The notes under the pieces: model-generated
What the model saw: the letters and a program-made list of their open reading frames with translations, nothing else
Told to the model about the DNA's origin: nothing
Database searches by the model: none
Translations under genes and position numbers: made by a program
Assembly: GCF_017743975.1 (NCBI RefSeq)
Contig: NZ_JAGHRC010000010.1
Span: forward strand, 62,001-126,000
Origin: Ruegeria sp. R14_0
GTDB taxonomy: Bacteria > Pseudomonadota > Alphaproteobacteria > Rhodobacterales > Rhodobacteraceae
DNA length: 64,000 nt
Direction of reading: 5' to 3'
Part shown: positions 35,719 to 44,417 of the stretch, in pieces
Numbering within the stretch: position 1 is the stretch's first letter
Layout of the letters: each line of letters opens with the position of its first letter

Positions 35719-37345
35719 CTAGTTCTCTCGTTTTTTTTACATGCGGTCGGGCAAGGGTGGGTCGAGCAATGAAACATGCAGCCAAGGCCAGGGCGGCAAT
35801 CATTAGGATTGTGAAGCCGGGAAACACACCAATGAGCATATAGGTCACCGTCAACAGGAGTAGGACCCCGTACATCGCCATCAAGGATGAGCTTTCCGCA
35901 TTCTCGCCATTCAGCAGCCCCAGGCTGGTAACCGCTTTCCGTATTCTGGCCGTGCAGATCACAAACACTGCGAAAATCACAAGAAGACAGAAGAAGCTGT
36001 AGTAGAAACCCGGCACATTCTGGTGGAAGCCGTATCCGTTAAAATGCGGGCCGCTGCTCCGAAAAGGGGCTCGCAGATCGGCTGCCAACCATCCAACAAT
36101 CTCCCTGCTGTCCGAGAGCAGGAAGCTGGCCTGAAGCTTCATCAAGATGGTGATCATCAGGCCCAATGAACAACACCGGAAAACTCCAACAATCAGGGCG
36201 TCGCCGATCCTTGCCAGGCACCGCCGCTGTTCTTCAGCCCCATCGTGGGCGAGGCTCGCAGAAAAATCGACGACATCATCGGTGAGCGTGTAGAGGACGA
36301 TCAATCCGGCAAAGAACAGATAGGACCCAAAAGCATTCAGAAGAAAGACGAGCCCGGAGAAAACAACGGCGTTCGGAACTGAAACCAGATCAGGTTGGAA
36401 GATCGCAATTCTCCCCCAGTCCACCGGCCAGTTCCCTGCGTTCCCAGTTAGCAACGGGATCAGGTATGTTTCCACCCAGTTGAAAGCTGAGGCTATCAAA
36501 ACGGTCACAACAAACACTGCCCAACAGACATAGGACATTGCTGTAACCCTGCTTGCCCAACTTTTGCTTGGTGATGTGGTTTTCAACCTAGTCACTAAGT
36601 CAGGTCGCCATTCTTCCTTCCACTGCTTTAACATATGGATCAACACGGCGAAGTAGATTGGCAGAAGTATGAGGAAAACAATTGTCCAATTCGGTGCCCA
36701 CAAAAACCCGACTTGCTTTGTCGTACCAGTCGGAAGTTCGAAAAGAACGCTGTGAATGTTCAATGAAAACGACATCAGCCCCAATGCGGTGGCGGCGGCG
36801 AACACGACGGCAGGCAAGCCCAATGAAGAACGAGCACTGAACACCGCTTCTGTTCGTCCCGCCAGTCCAGGTATCCGCTTTGGTTCCAATGTAAAATGGC
36901 GGTACTCTGTAGTCGCAATCGCAGCTTGGTCGCCGCTCTGGGAAGCACCATCAGAGAGGTTCGCTTCACGCTTTCGAGCACTCCGTATCTCTCTTCGCTT
37001 TGTCGCTAAACGCCTGTTGGCGGTATTGAGTTCTGCCCTCCACGCGGCGATGGCGTCAGGATCGTCACAGCCGAATACACGCGCCAGCCAATGAATGTTG
37101 TCTGCGCTAATGCCTTTGTCATTGTCCTGAAACCAATGCTGAACGGTCCGCAGGTCTACACCCGTTTTGTTGGATTCGAACTGCGAGATTGTGCTGGCAA
37201 GAAGTTCTGGCGTCCAGGACCCGACTGGTAGTCCGGACTCATCGGTCGGAAGACCAGCGCCGACAGACATCAAGTACTTAAAGAGTTCTTTGATGTCGCT
37301 GCCGTTGTTCGGCGGAGGAACAAAATATTTTCCTCGCTTTGTCAA
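35711..37345 (-). CDS. RcgA-like putative transporter with N-terminal HTH-like domain
   Basis: This 544-aa protein has two parts. Residues about 1-105 are soluble and look like an XRE-type or homologous helical domain (LRTVQHWFQDNDKGISADNIHWLARVFG). Residues about 170-530 contain eight to ten TM helices without a familiar transporter signature. The start is TTG with GGAAG upstream, and no in-frame ATG exists after the preceding stop. It matches the RcgA family as I recall it, a putative transporter paired with a hydrolase. Five ACGAAA repeats lie just before the start. Confidence 0.68.
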   Translation of the reverse strand: MTKRGKYFVPPPNNGSDIKELFKYLMSVGAGLPTDESGLPVGSWTPELLASTISQFESNKTGVDLRTVQHWFQDNDKGISADNIHWLARVFGCDDPDAIAAWRAELNTANRRLATKRREIRSARKREANLSDGASQSGDQAAIATTEYRHFTLEPKRIPGLAGRTEAVFSARSSLGLPAVVFAAATALGLMSFSLNIHSVLFELPTGTTKQVGFLWAPNWTIVFLILLPIYFAVLIHMLKQWKEEWRPDLVTRLKTTSPSKSWASRVTAMSYVCWAVFVVTVLIASAFNWVETYLIPLLTGNAGNWPVDWGRIAIFQPDLVSVPNAVVFSGLVFLLNAFGSYLFFAGLIVLYTLTDDVVDFSASLAHDGAEEQRRCLARIGDALIVGVFRCCSLGLMITILMKLQASFLLSDSREIVGWLAADLRAPFRSSGPHFNGYGFHQNVPGFYYSFFCLLVIFAVFVICTARIRKAVTSLGLLNGENAESSSLMAMYGVLLLLTVTYMLIGVFPGFTILMIAALALAACFIARPTLARPHVKKTRELDA

Positions 37346-37357
37346 TGGCTTCCACGC

Positions 37358-37398
37358 TTTCGTTTCGTTCCATTTCGTCCTGTGTCGTTTCGTTTCGT
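37358..37398 (-). repeat. five phased ACGAAA repeats before the rcgA-like gene
   Basis: On the plus strand TTTCGT occurs at 37358, 37363, 37373, 37388 and 37393, with all spacings multiples of five bases. They end 13 bases upstream of the rcgA-like start codon, in the position of a promoter or operator. Confidence 0.6.
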
Positions 37399-37555
37399 GC
37401 GATTGTCAACGAGCCGAGATACTCAGCTATAAGTTGAGCAATATCCCGCTTCGATTTCTGGGGCGGGTCGCTAAAATCGAACAGTCGAAAGTCCCCTACC
37501 CTTCGCTTGACGCTGGGGTTTGAGGAATGGACCTGCAGGATACCAAGGAACGAAA

Positions 37556-37738
37556 ATGCAGTCACAGCAACCAAGCGAGCGCGCAAAAAGAGGCGAACCG
37601 ATTATTGAGGTGCAAGACGCCCAAACAGGCAAAACAGTGGCGCTCGTCTACGCATGGGACAACGGGCAGGTAAGTGTCGCGTCAAACAGCGGATTAAAGG
37701 TGGTGGAACTTTCTCCCTCCGCACGCCTTCGTCTTTAA
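37556..37738 (+). CDS. small hypothetical protein, 60 aa
   Basis: This is a possible short protein starting MQSQQPSERAKRG with a compact beta-like segment (GKTVALVYAWDNGQVSVAS). It has normal codon use and no signal peptide. It diverges from the rcgA-like gene. No family is recognised, and the ribosome-binding site is weak (AAGGAACG), so it is uncertain. Confidence 0.4.
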   Translation: MQSQQPSERAKRGEPIIEVQDAQTGKTVALVYAWDNGQVSVASNSGLKVVELSPSARLRL

Positions 37739-37923
37739 GAAACTGGTCCTTTTAACGGCTACAAAGGTAAGAGGCGCCAATTGCACATAATTTCACTTCT
37801 GCGTTTTTGGTTTGAAGCAGGGGGTGCGTGCTATTTCCAAGTGCGACTTCTGTTAGAAACCAATGGGTTATCTAATGAGGAGAAAATGGCACAGGCGCAG
37901 TGTATTCGCAACTCGGCATTTAG

Positions 37924-38107
37924 AAACGGCGTAGGATTGAGCGCTGGAGGCATGCGAAGGTCCCTGTTCGAGAGATGGCACATGTGTTGAAACGCTCGAA
38001 GGCAACTATCCATCGCGAGATCAAATAAACGTCTTCTCAGAACCCTGTCATCTGAACGCGATGGTTACTACGGCGCGTCTGCGCACCGGAAAGCTGCAGA
38101 TCGGTGA
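37924..38107 (+). pseudogene. IS30-family transposase remnant
   Basis: One frame reads RRRIERWRHAKVPVREMAHV, then LKRSKATIHREIK and a stop at 38026-38028. This is the N-terminal HTH of IS30-family transposases. In another frame the downstream DGYYGASAHRKAADR block, also typical of IS30, ends at 38105-38107. The DDE catalytic domain and terminal repeats are missing, so this is a dead fragment. The bases from here to about 38450 show no gene I can support. Confidence 0.7.
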
Positions 38108-38456
38108 TGGGACACCTCATGTCCTACTTCTCACCTGTTGGAGCATGAGACTTGCGGTCTGGCGACGGCAGAATTACGCGAGTTGATGTCGGAAAAGGAT
38201 ACAAATAACGTCCTTTATTGGACTCGTCGGCGGTGTTCATTCGTCCTGTCATCAATTTGCTTGCCCATAAGCATGTCATCCCACCGATGCTCGGCGCTGG
38301 TGGGATTGGGTTCTCAATCCAGACCTATATCCGTTTATCCGTTCGTCGAAACAGCGAGTGTGGCGTTGGCCGTGAAAGCTCTAGTAATAGCTTCTGCCCC
38401 CATCAACGTAGCGCTAAGGCAAATCCGCAATCGTTGTCTATTCGGAACCTGTCCCT

Positions 38457-38954
38457 CTATGAGTAGATTTCGATTGGCGTCCCGTCTTTGACCATAGCGT
38501 AGATCTCTTCAATCTCCTGATCTGTGACAGCGACGCACCCTGCAGTCCAGTCACGCTTGTTCGTGGGATCAATTCCAGGGCGAGGGCCGCCATGGATAAA
38601 AATATCACCGCCCGGAGAACGACCCCGAGCTCGGGCAAACGCAGAATCCGCCTCGTTCGGATAAGAGATTCCGATTGAAAGATGGAAAAGGCTCTCGGGA
38701 TTGCGACGGTCAATTACATAGGAGCCTTCAGGTGTTCGCCCGTCTCCTTCGAATTGCTTGTGACCTTCGGGGGCAAATCCGAGTCCAATTGGAAAAGCCC
38801 GCAAGACACGCTCACTACCATCGAGGATAAGTAGGCGCTGCGCTTTGTATAGCCGAAGCCGAGTCACAACCGGCCCATTGTAAGTACGGAACTTGCTTGC
38901 ACAGCCGGACAAAAAGGCGGCTATGAAGCCAGAGAGAAACAGACGTCTTTTCAT
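38457..38954 (-). CDS. L,D-transpeptidase (YkuD) lipoprotein
   Basis: This 165-aa envelope enzyme has a lipobox-like SGCAS near residue 18 and a YkuD domain. The catalytic motif is IFIHGGPRPG followed by RDWTAGCVAVTD, with the nucleophilic Cys in AGCV. Such enzymes make 3-3 peptidoglycan crosslinks or attach proteins to the wall. I use the ATG at 38954, which gives a clean lipoprotein signal; an ATG at 38972 has no better ribosome-binding site. Confidence 0.85.
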   Translation of the reverse strand: MKRRLFLSGFIAAFLSGCASKFRTYNGPVVTRLRLYKAQRLLILDGSERVLRAFPIGLGFAPEGHKQFEGDGRTPEGSYVIDRRNPESLFHLSIGISYPNEADSAFARARGRSPGGDIFIHGGPRPGIDPTNKRDWTAGCVAVTDQEIEEIYAMVKDGTPIEIYS

Positions 38955-39426
38955 AGGAACTGCTCGGCTCATTTTGATTTTTTCAAAAAAATATCACTAA
39001 AGGCCAGTTGAACAAAGGTATATTGGATCTCGCTAGGACAGGAACCGAAAACAAAGTGATCAGTTGTGGCCACCTCGTCAGAAGTGCAATGAGTAACTCT
39101 ATGATTTCGACATATGTTATTCTTAAGCAATCTTTCAGTTTTCGCCTATTCAGTACGGAGATCGCTGCTGTAGTCAGGTTTTTTGCCGCTGGAAATCTTG
39201 ACGCCGATTACTAAGTGAGCCAGATCATCTACCGAATTGGATTCTTGTTCTAAGGGCTCGTTCACTACGTCTGCACCTGTATCGATTTTCAGGTACCCAC
39301 GTAGTTTCGCGCCGGGCCACCCACCCTCAGATAGCGTCACTGTCTAGCTGCAACTTAGGACAATCTCTGTCTATGTGAAATTAGATCTACCAAATTTCGC
39401 AACCATATTTGAGGCTCTTTTTGTTT
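38955..39426. other. intergenic region
   Basis: About 470 bases of lower-GC sequence between convergent-oriented blocks. A short minus-strand frame (39146-39340) exists, but it has no ribosome-binding site and no recognisable family. I see no terminator or repeat of note. Confidence 0.4.
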
Positions 39427-39879
39427 CTACTTTGCTTCATCAGCCCGCCCAACGAACCGTTCAAACACTGCAAGAGTTTCTTCGCTTACATGATGCTCAA
39501 TACCTTCAGCGTCATGCTCTGCCACTTCTGGTGAAACGCCCAAGGCGATCAGGAACTCCACGACAATCCGGTGACGCCTTCTACAAGCTTCCGCCAATTG
39601 ACGCCCGGCATCGGTCAGCTGAAGTGAGCGGTAGGGTATTTGCTCAATGAAACCCTCTCGTTTCAAACGAGCCAAATTCTTGGAAACCGTAGGTTGGGTC
39701 ACGCCCAATCGCTCGGCTATTTCGACCGGGCGCGCCGTGCCATTCTGATGGATCAGCTCCGCGATAAGTTCAACGTAGTCTTCAACCATTTCGCTTTGGT
39801 GGGCCTGTCGCACAGCCTCAAACCCACTCGCCTGGGTATCAATGCTACGATCTGAATTTACCGGTTTTGTTTCGGTCAT
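39427..39879 (-). CDS. mntR: MntR, manganese-responsive DtxR-family repressor
   Basis: This 150-aa protein matches proteobacterial MntR throughout. It has a winged helix with ARPVEIAERLGVTQPTVSKNLARLKREGFIE and a C-terminal metal and dimer region with RRHRIVVEFLIALGVSPEVAEHDAEGIEHHVSEETL. It binds DNA when loaded with Mn(II). The ATG at 39879 gives the family length. It is divergent from the di-heme cytochrome/ABC operon, with a matching dyad between them. Confidence 0.92.
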   Translation of the reverse strand: MTETKPVNSDRSIDTQASGFEAVRQAHQSEMVEDYVELIAELIHQNGTARPVEIAERLGVTQPTVSKNLARLKREGFIEQIPYRSLQLTDAGRQLAEACRRRHRIVVEFLIALGVSPEVAEHDAEGIEHHVSEETLAVFERFVGRADEAK

Positions 39880-39935
39880 CGGCTCACGATTACGTCGCTG
39901 GTCTAGTCTCCAGTGTATGCACCTGAAAGCCGAGC

Positions 39936-39982
39936 TTGACAATGAGCATGCCTTCATCATTAAATTAGACAAGGCTAACTTT
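39936..39982 (+). promoter_or_regulatory. promoter with probable MntR operator
   Basis: TTGACA (39936-39941) is followed 17-19 bases later by an AT-rich -10 (ATTAAA/TTAAAT). The -10 is overlapped by the dyad TAAATTAG-N6-CTAACTTT (39961-39982), six of eight positions symmetric. A repressor bound there would block the promoter of the di-heme cytochrome/ABC operon. The link to MntR is inferred from the divergent mntR gene. Confidence 0.6.
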
Positions 39983-39995
39983 GATAGACAGTGCT

Positions 39996-41849
39996 ATGAA
40001 ACACCTGATAGCGTCCACACTACTTTGCGCATTGCCCGTGATCGCGGATGCCACGGCGATTGAAGAATCTCCTTGGGCTCCGCGCGCTGCCGCGTATCGA
40101 CTGACCTTGTTCATGGGAAATCTAACCCCGGTTCCCTGGGATGAAATTGAGAGGAGTTGGACTTCGCCCGCACCTGGCAGTGACATTCAGGTCGCTCCCT
40201 TGTCACGCGTCTCCGGCAACGAAGCGATTGCGATCAACCAAGCTATGAAAGCCGAAGATCGGCAGGCGCTGTTTGAAGCAAGCACAACTGCCATTGCTGA
40301 GGGAATTCTGCGCCATCTGGATGTCGCAAAGACCGCGCTGGGTCAGCCTGAAGCGGCACGCGAGGTCGCGCAAGCGGCTGCTCTGTTCCGCGCATTCGAG
40401 GATGGTATCAAGGCTGCAGACACGTCGGCGTCTCGCGATCTGGGCCGGGCATGGTTGGTTCTGAACTCCACCCTTGGCAGCGCAGGAGTACTGGGCAATG
40501 GCGCACAAACAGTGGATGTCGACCAATTTGCAGAAGCTCAGGCCACTATTGTTGCCTATATTCGTGCCAACTATCTGCCATCCGAGTATGCCCAACGCGA
40601 CAAGTTAACACCGCTGCCTGAAACAGTAGTTCTTTCAGGCGAACAAATCACAATGCCCGCCACGCTGCCGCCAGGGTCGAACATCGGAGATCAGGCGCAG
40701 CTGCCGCGGCTGGTTCTTCAGTTTGAAGAGGCGGGTGAGGATGAGGCCAATCTACCGCTGGTGGCCTATGGAGATATGCTGTTCGACAGCCCTGAAATCT
40801 TCGGCGGCCCGGCGCGCGAGTTGGGCATCGCCTGCTCGACCTGCCACAACCGCTCCGACGTGAACCGGGATTTCTTCATTCCGGGCCTTTCATCCCATCC
40901 AGGTGGGATGGATGTGGACGGTTCGTTCTTCAATCCAATGTTCAATGACCGGACCGATGATCACTTGGACACGCCTTCCATGCGTGGCATCCGCTTTACC
41001 GCACCTTATGGCCGCGACGGGCGCGAACCAAGCCTGCGCCGGTTCATCCGAAATGTGATTGTGACCGAGTTCGCGGGAAAGGAACCAACGCCGTTCCAGC
41101 TGGATGCGCTGGAAGCCTATGTCAAACAGTTCGACTTCCTTCCCAACCCAAAGATCGACCGGTACGGCAAGCTGACCGATCTGGCTTCGGACGACGCCAA
41201 GCGCGGAGAGGTGCTGTTCAACACCAAATTTGCCGGACTTGGTGACAAATCCTGCGCTTCGTGTCACACGCCTGACCGTCAGTTCCGCGATGGTCTGACC
41301 TACGACATGGGCAGCGCTGAACAACCATTCCCCGGGGGCACGGCTACGGCGTTCGAAACCCCGACACTGCTCAACGTCAATTTCACTGCACCTTACATGC
41401 ATGACGGATCGCTGCCGACGCTGGCCAGCGTTGTTGACTGGTTCAATGACACCAAGAATTTGGGGTTGGACGAAGCACAGCGCGCAGACCTGACTGCCTA
41501 TGTCGAAGCCGTTGGCGACGGTGAAGACCCCTATCAAGTATTCGAAGGCCGTGACAGCGTATTCCGCTTGTCCTGGGAAGAACTGACAACATTCGCCAGC
41601 ACGCTCGATACCCTGCTGCCTATGCAGGATGCTGAAAACATAGCGGTTCTGATCGACACGGTAGCTCCTGATCTGGCGACGGATGCCAGTGTCATGGTCA
41701 ATCAGAACGCCAAGCCCGAAATCTACGAATTCGCTGCCATCCTGCGAGCGGTTGGCGATGCCAGCGCCGAAGGAAACTGGACCGAAGCCACCCGCCAATG
41801 GGAGCTGTTCAAGGCCATGCAGGCCGAAATTGACGAGAGGATGTTCTGA
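39996..41849 (+). CDS. secreted di-heme c-type cytochrome, MauG/CcpA superfamily
   Basis: This 617-aa protein is exported by a signal peptide ending near ADATA. It has two heme-attachment motifs, CSTCH (280-284) and CASCH (420-424), in a C-terminal peroxidase-like half with SMRGIRFTAPYGRDGREPSLR and TPTLLNVNFTAPYMHDGSLPTL. The N-terminal 250 residues are helical and not recognised. The family includes cytochrome c peroxidases and MauG-type oxidases. The ATG at 39996 fits the signal peptide. The stop overlaps the next start (TGATG), tying it to an ABC transporter. Confidence 0.85.
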   Translation: MKHLIASTLLCALPVIADATAIEESPWAPRAAAYRLTLFMGNLTPVPWDEIERSWTSPAPGSDIQVAPLSRVSGNEAIAINQAMKAEDRQALFEASTTAIAEGILRHLDVAKTALGQPEAAREVAQAAALFRAFEDGIKAADTSASRDLGRAWLVLNSTLGSAGVLGNGAQTVDVDQFAEAQATIVAYIRANYLPSEYAQRDKLTPLPETVVLSGEQITMPATLPPGSNIGDQAQLPRLVLQFEEAGEDEANLPLVAYGDMLFDSPEIFGGPARELGIACSTCHNRSDVNRDFFIPGLSSHPGGMDVDGSFFNPMFNDRTDDHLDTPSMRGIRFTAPYGRDGREPSLRRFIRNVIVTEFAGKEPTPFQLDALEAYVKQFDFLPNPKIDRYGKLTDLASDDAKRGEVLFNTKFAGLGDKSCASCHTPDRQFRDGLTYDMGSAEQPFPGGTATAFETPTLLNVNFTAPYMHDGSLPTLASVVDWFNDTKNLGLDEAQRADLTAYVEAVGDGEDPYQVFEGRDSVFRLSWEELTTFASTLDTLLPMQDAENIAVLIDTVAPDLATDASVMVNQNAKPEIYEFAAILRAVGDASAEGNWTEATRQWELFKAMQAEIDERMF

Positions 41850-42709
41850 TGCTGTCGCGCCGCAATTTTCTGGTCGCTGCAGCCGCATCTGTAGCCCTGC
41901 CCGTAATGGCCGCAACTGATCAGGGGCTGAAGCTGGCCTTCATCCCGCAGGAGAACCCCGAAAAGCTGTTGGGTGATATCAACATCATCACAGGCTGGCT
42001 TTCCGAGCAGATGGGTGTTCCGGTCACGGGGTTTGTGACGTTTGACCACGCAGCCGCCGTCGAGGCGCTGCGCAACGGTGATGCCGATATCTCGTTCATG
42101 GGAGCGTTGCCCTTTGTGTTGGCCGAGGACCAGATCGGTGCCGTACCGCTCTTGTCCGAGGTTTATCGCGGGCAACCCAGCTATTCGGGCCGCGTCTTCG
42201 TGCGACGTGACAGCGGTATCGAAACGCTGGCCGATCTCCGGGGACGTGACATTGCCTTTTCCGATCCGGTCTCGGAATCCGGTTACATCTATCCGCTTGA
42301 TCTGTTTGTGCGCGCCGGGCTGTTCTCGGGCACAGGCGATGCTGACAGTTTTTTCGGGCAGAAGTTCTTTGCCGGTGGTTATCAGCAAGCGATGCAGGCC
42401 ATGGCCAACGGACTGGTCGATGCGGCAGGCGCAAGCCAGTATGCCGATCTCTATCTGACACCGGATCAGCAGGCCGAGGTCAAGGTGCTGGCGGAATCAG
42501 AACAAATTCCCAGCCACGCAATCATTGCCCGCCCTGACCTGGACGCTGGGCTGCAGGCGAAGTTCATTGAAACCATGCTGCGCCTCAACGAGAGTGAGAA
42601 CCGTCACCTGCTCACCTACCTCTATGGCCCGGACGGCTATCTCCCTGCTGATCCATCGGTTTACGAAGGCGTACGCGAGACTGCGCGGCGGTATGGGTTT
42701 CTGAAATGA
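41849..42709 (+). CDS. PhnD-like periplasmic binding protein
   Basis: This 286-aa protein carries a Tat-like signal (SRRNFLVAAAAS) and a PhnD/SsuA-type binding fold with LAFIPQENPEKLLGD, ADISFMGALPFVLAED and the SDPVSESGYIYP motif. The family binds phosphonate, phosphite or other anions, but the presence of MntR control leaves the ligand open. It is translationally coupled to the cytochrome upstream and the ATPase downstream. Confidence 0.87.
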   Translation: MLSRRNFLVAAAASVALPVMAATDQGLKLAFIPQENPEKLLGDINIITGWLSEQMGVPVTGFVTFDHAAAVEALRNGDADISFMGALPFVLAEDQIGAVPLLSEVYRGQPSYSGRVFVRRDSGIETLADLRGRDIAFSDPVSESGYIYPLDLFVRAGLFSGTGDADSFFGQKFFAGGYQQAMQAMANGLVDAAGASQYADLYLTPDQQAEVKVLAESEQIPSHAIIARPDLDAGLQAKFIETMLRLNESENRHLLTYLYGPDGYLPADPSVYEGVRETARRYGFLK

Positions 42710-43476
42710 ACCCTGTGATTTCACTCAACGCGGTATCGCAGCACTTTGCCAGTGCGGCAGCTCTTGCAGATGTTTCACTGTCGGTGCAGCCGGGTGAAAG
42801 TGTCGCGCTACTCGGTCCTTCGGGAGCGGGCAAATCAACGTTGCTGGCGTTGTTGGATGGTCGTTCGAGCGGTTGGCAGGGCGAGGCCCAGGTGCTGGGC
42901 AAGTCACTTTTGGCAACAGGAATTCCATCCCGCGAGGACCGTGCCAATATCGGCTTTGTCTTCCAGGAATTCGCATTGGTTGATCGGCAGAGTGTCTATC
43001 AGAATGTGATGAACGGTCGGATGGGCCGGATGAATATCTGGTCCTCACTCTGGGGGCGGTTCCGGGAAGAGGACCATATGTGCGTGACACGGGCGCTTCA
43101 GGATACGGGGCTGTCCGATCTGGCAAGCCGCCGTGCCGATCAGTTGTCGGGTGGACAACGGCAGCGCGTTGCGATTGCCAGATGTCTGGCACAAGAACCC
43201 GAGTTGATCCTTGCGGATGAGCCCGTCAGCAATTTGGACCCTGCTCACGCAGAACGCATTCTGAGCCTGATCACCAGCTCTGCACGTAGCCGCGAAATCG
43301 GCGTCATTTTCAGCTCGCATCAGCCCGACCTGTCACGCCGCTTTGCTGAGCGCATCATAGGCCTGCGAGATGGCGTGGTATTGTTCGACAAACCGTCGGC
43401 TCAGTTGACCAGCGGGGACATCGATGAACTGTATCACGGTGCCGGTGTCACATCGGGGCTGCGTGTAGTCAGTTGA
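42706..43476 (+). CDS. PhnC-like ABC transporter ATPase
   Basis: This 256-aa protein has Walker A GPSGAGKST, a Q-loop in VFQEFALVDRQ, the signature LSGGQRQR and Walker B LILADEPVSNLDP. The PhnC-type NVMNGRMGRMNIWSSLWGRF insert is also present. It overlaps both neighbours by 4 bases. Confidence 0.92.
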   Translation: MNPVISLNAVSQHFASAAALADVSLSVQPGESVALLGPSGAGKSTLLALLDGRSSGWQGEAQVLGKSLLATGIPSREDRANIGFVFQEFALVDRQSVYQNVMNGRMGRMNIWSSLWGRFREEDHMCVTRALQDTGLSDLASRRADQLSGGQRQRVAIARCLAQEPELILADEPVSNLDPAHAERILSLITSSARSREIGVIFSSHQPDLSRRFAERIIGLRDGVVLFDKPSAQLTSGDIDELYHGAGVTSGLRVVS

Positions 43477-44219
43477 TGGGTCGATCCGTCATTTGGGTCA
43501 TGCTGGTGCTGGCGATCCTGTGGTCGCTGACCAGCGGAGATATGGGATTGGGCAAGCTGCCAGGCGCGGGACCCCGTCTGGCAGAGTTTTTGGGGCGTAT
43601 GATCCCACCTGACCTGTCCGTTTGGCGCGAGGTTCTGACCGGGCTGGCGGAGACTCTGAGGATCGCCATTCTGGGAACATTGTTCGCCGTGATCCTGTCG
43701 GTGGGACTGGCCGTTTTGGCCTCTGAAACTATGGTACCACCAGCGATCTGGCGTCCCGTCCGTGCCTTGCTTGCGGTTATCCGGTCGATCCCGCTGATCC
43801 TGGTCGCTATGCTAATGGTGGGCGCTGTTGGGTTGGGTCCGCTTCCCGGTATACTGGCAATCACATTTCACGCGACCGGCATGTTGGCAAAGTTCTATGC
43901 AGAAGCCATCGACAATGTTGCCACCGCTCCTGTGGCGGCGCTTGAAAGCGCAGGGGCCAACAGAATTCAACAGTTGCGTTGGGCAATCTGGCCGCAGACG
44001 GCGCCTGTGATCATGCGCGATACCGTATTTCGGTTTGAGCTAAATCTGCGCGAAAGCCTGATACTGGGCATTGTCGGTGCAGGTGGCATTGGGTTGTATG
44101 TGCAAACCTATGTACGGTCGTTTCAGTATGAAAAGGCTGCGACCGTGACGTTGGCAATCATTGTTCTGGTTTTATTGTCAGAGGCGCTGAATATGGCCTT
44201 GCAAAAACGGTTCAACTAA
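43473..44219 (+). CDS. PhnE-like ABC transporter permease
   Basis: This 248-aa protein has about six TM helices and the binding-protein-dependent permease motif with EAIDNVATAPVAALESAGANRIQ, then RESLILGIVGAGGIG, as in PhnE. It completes the importer and ends the operon. Confidence 0.9.
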   Translation: MMGRSVIWVMLVLAILWSLTSGDMGLGKLPGAGPRLAEFLGRMIPPDLSVWREVLTGLAETLRIAILGTLFAVILSVGLAVLASETMVPPAIWRPVRALLAVIRSIPLILVAMLMVGAVGLGPLPGILAITFHATGMLAKFYAEAIDNVATAPVAALESAGANRIQQLRWAIWPQTAPVIMRDTVFRFELNLRESLILGIVGAGGIGLYVQTYVRSFQYEKAATVTLAIIVLVLLSEALNMALQKRFN

Positions 44220-44241
44220 GCCGGAATTTCCCAATTCTCTA

Positions 44242-44270
44242 AAGAAAAGGCTCGTGTCTTTCCTTTTCTT
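44242..44270 (+). terminator. possible terminator hairpin
   Basis: AAGAAAAGG and CCTTTTCTT form a perfect 9-bp stem with an 11-base loop, 22 bases after the permease stop. The stem is AU-rich, so it is a moderate terminator at best. Confidence 0.5.
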
Positions 44271-44417
44271 CCATCGCGGTTGAAGGTTGGATGCTTCGCT
44301 TGAAACCGGGCCGGTGTAGCCTGCTACACACGCCCTCGCGCTGGTTTGTTAAGGCCTCAAGCTTGCTAGATTGAAAATCGCCTGCGTTGAGGAAAATTCT
44401 TGGTGCCAATCTAGCGT

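Noticed and set aside
37278..37586. Minus-strand frame of 102 codons overlapping the start of the rcgA-like gene
   Set aside because: It overlaps the start of the better-supported rcgA-like gene in another frame, contains the repeat tract, and has no recognisable family.
39146..39340. Minus-strand frame of 64 codons
   Set aside because: No ribosome-binding site, no domain, and it lies in a stretch that looks like worn intergenic DNA.
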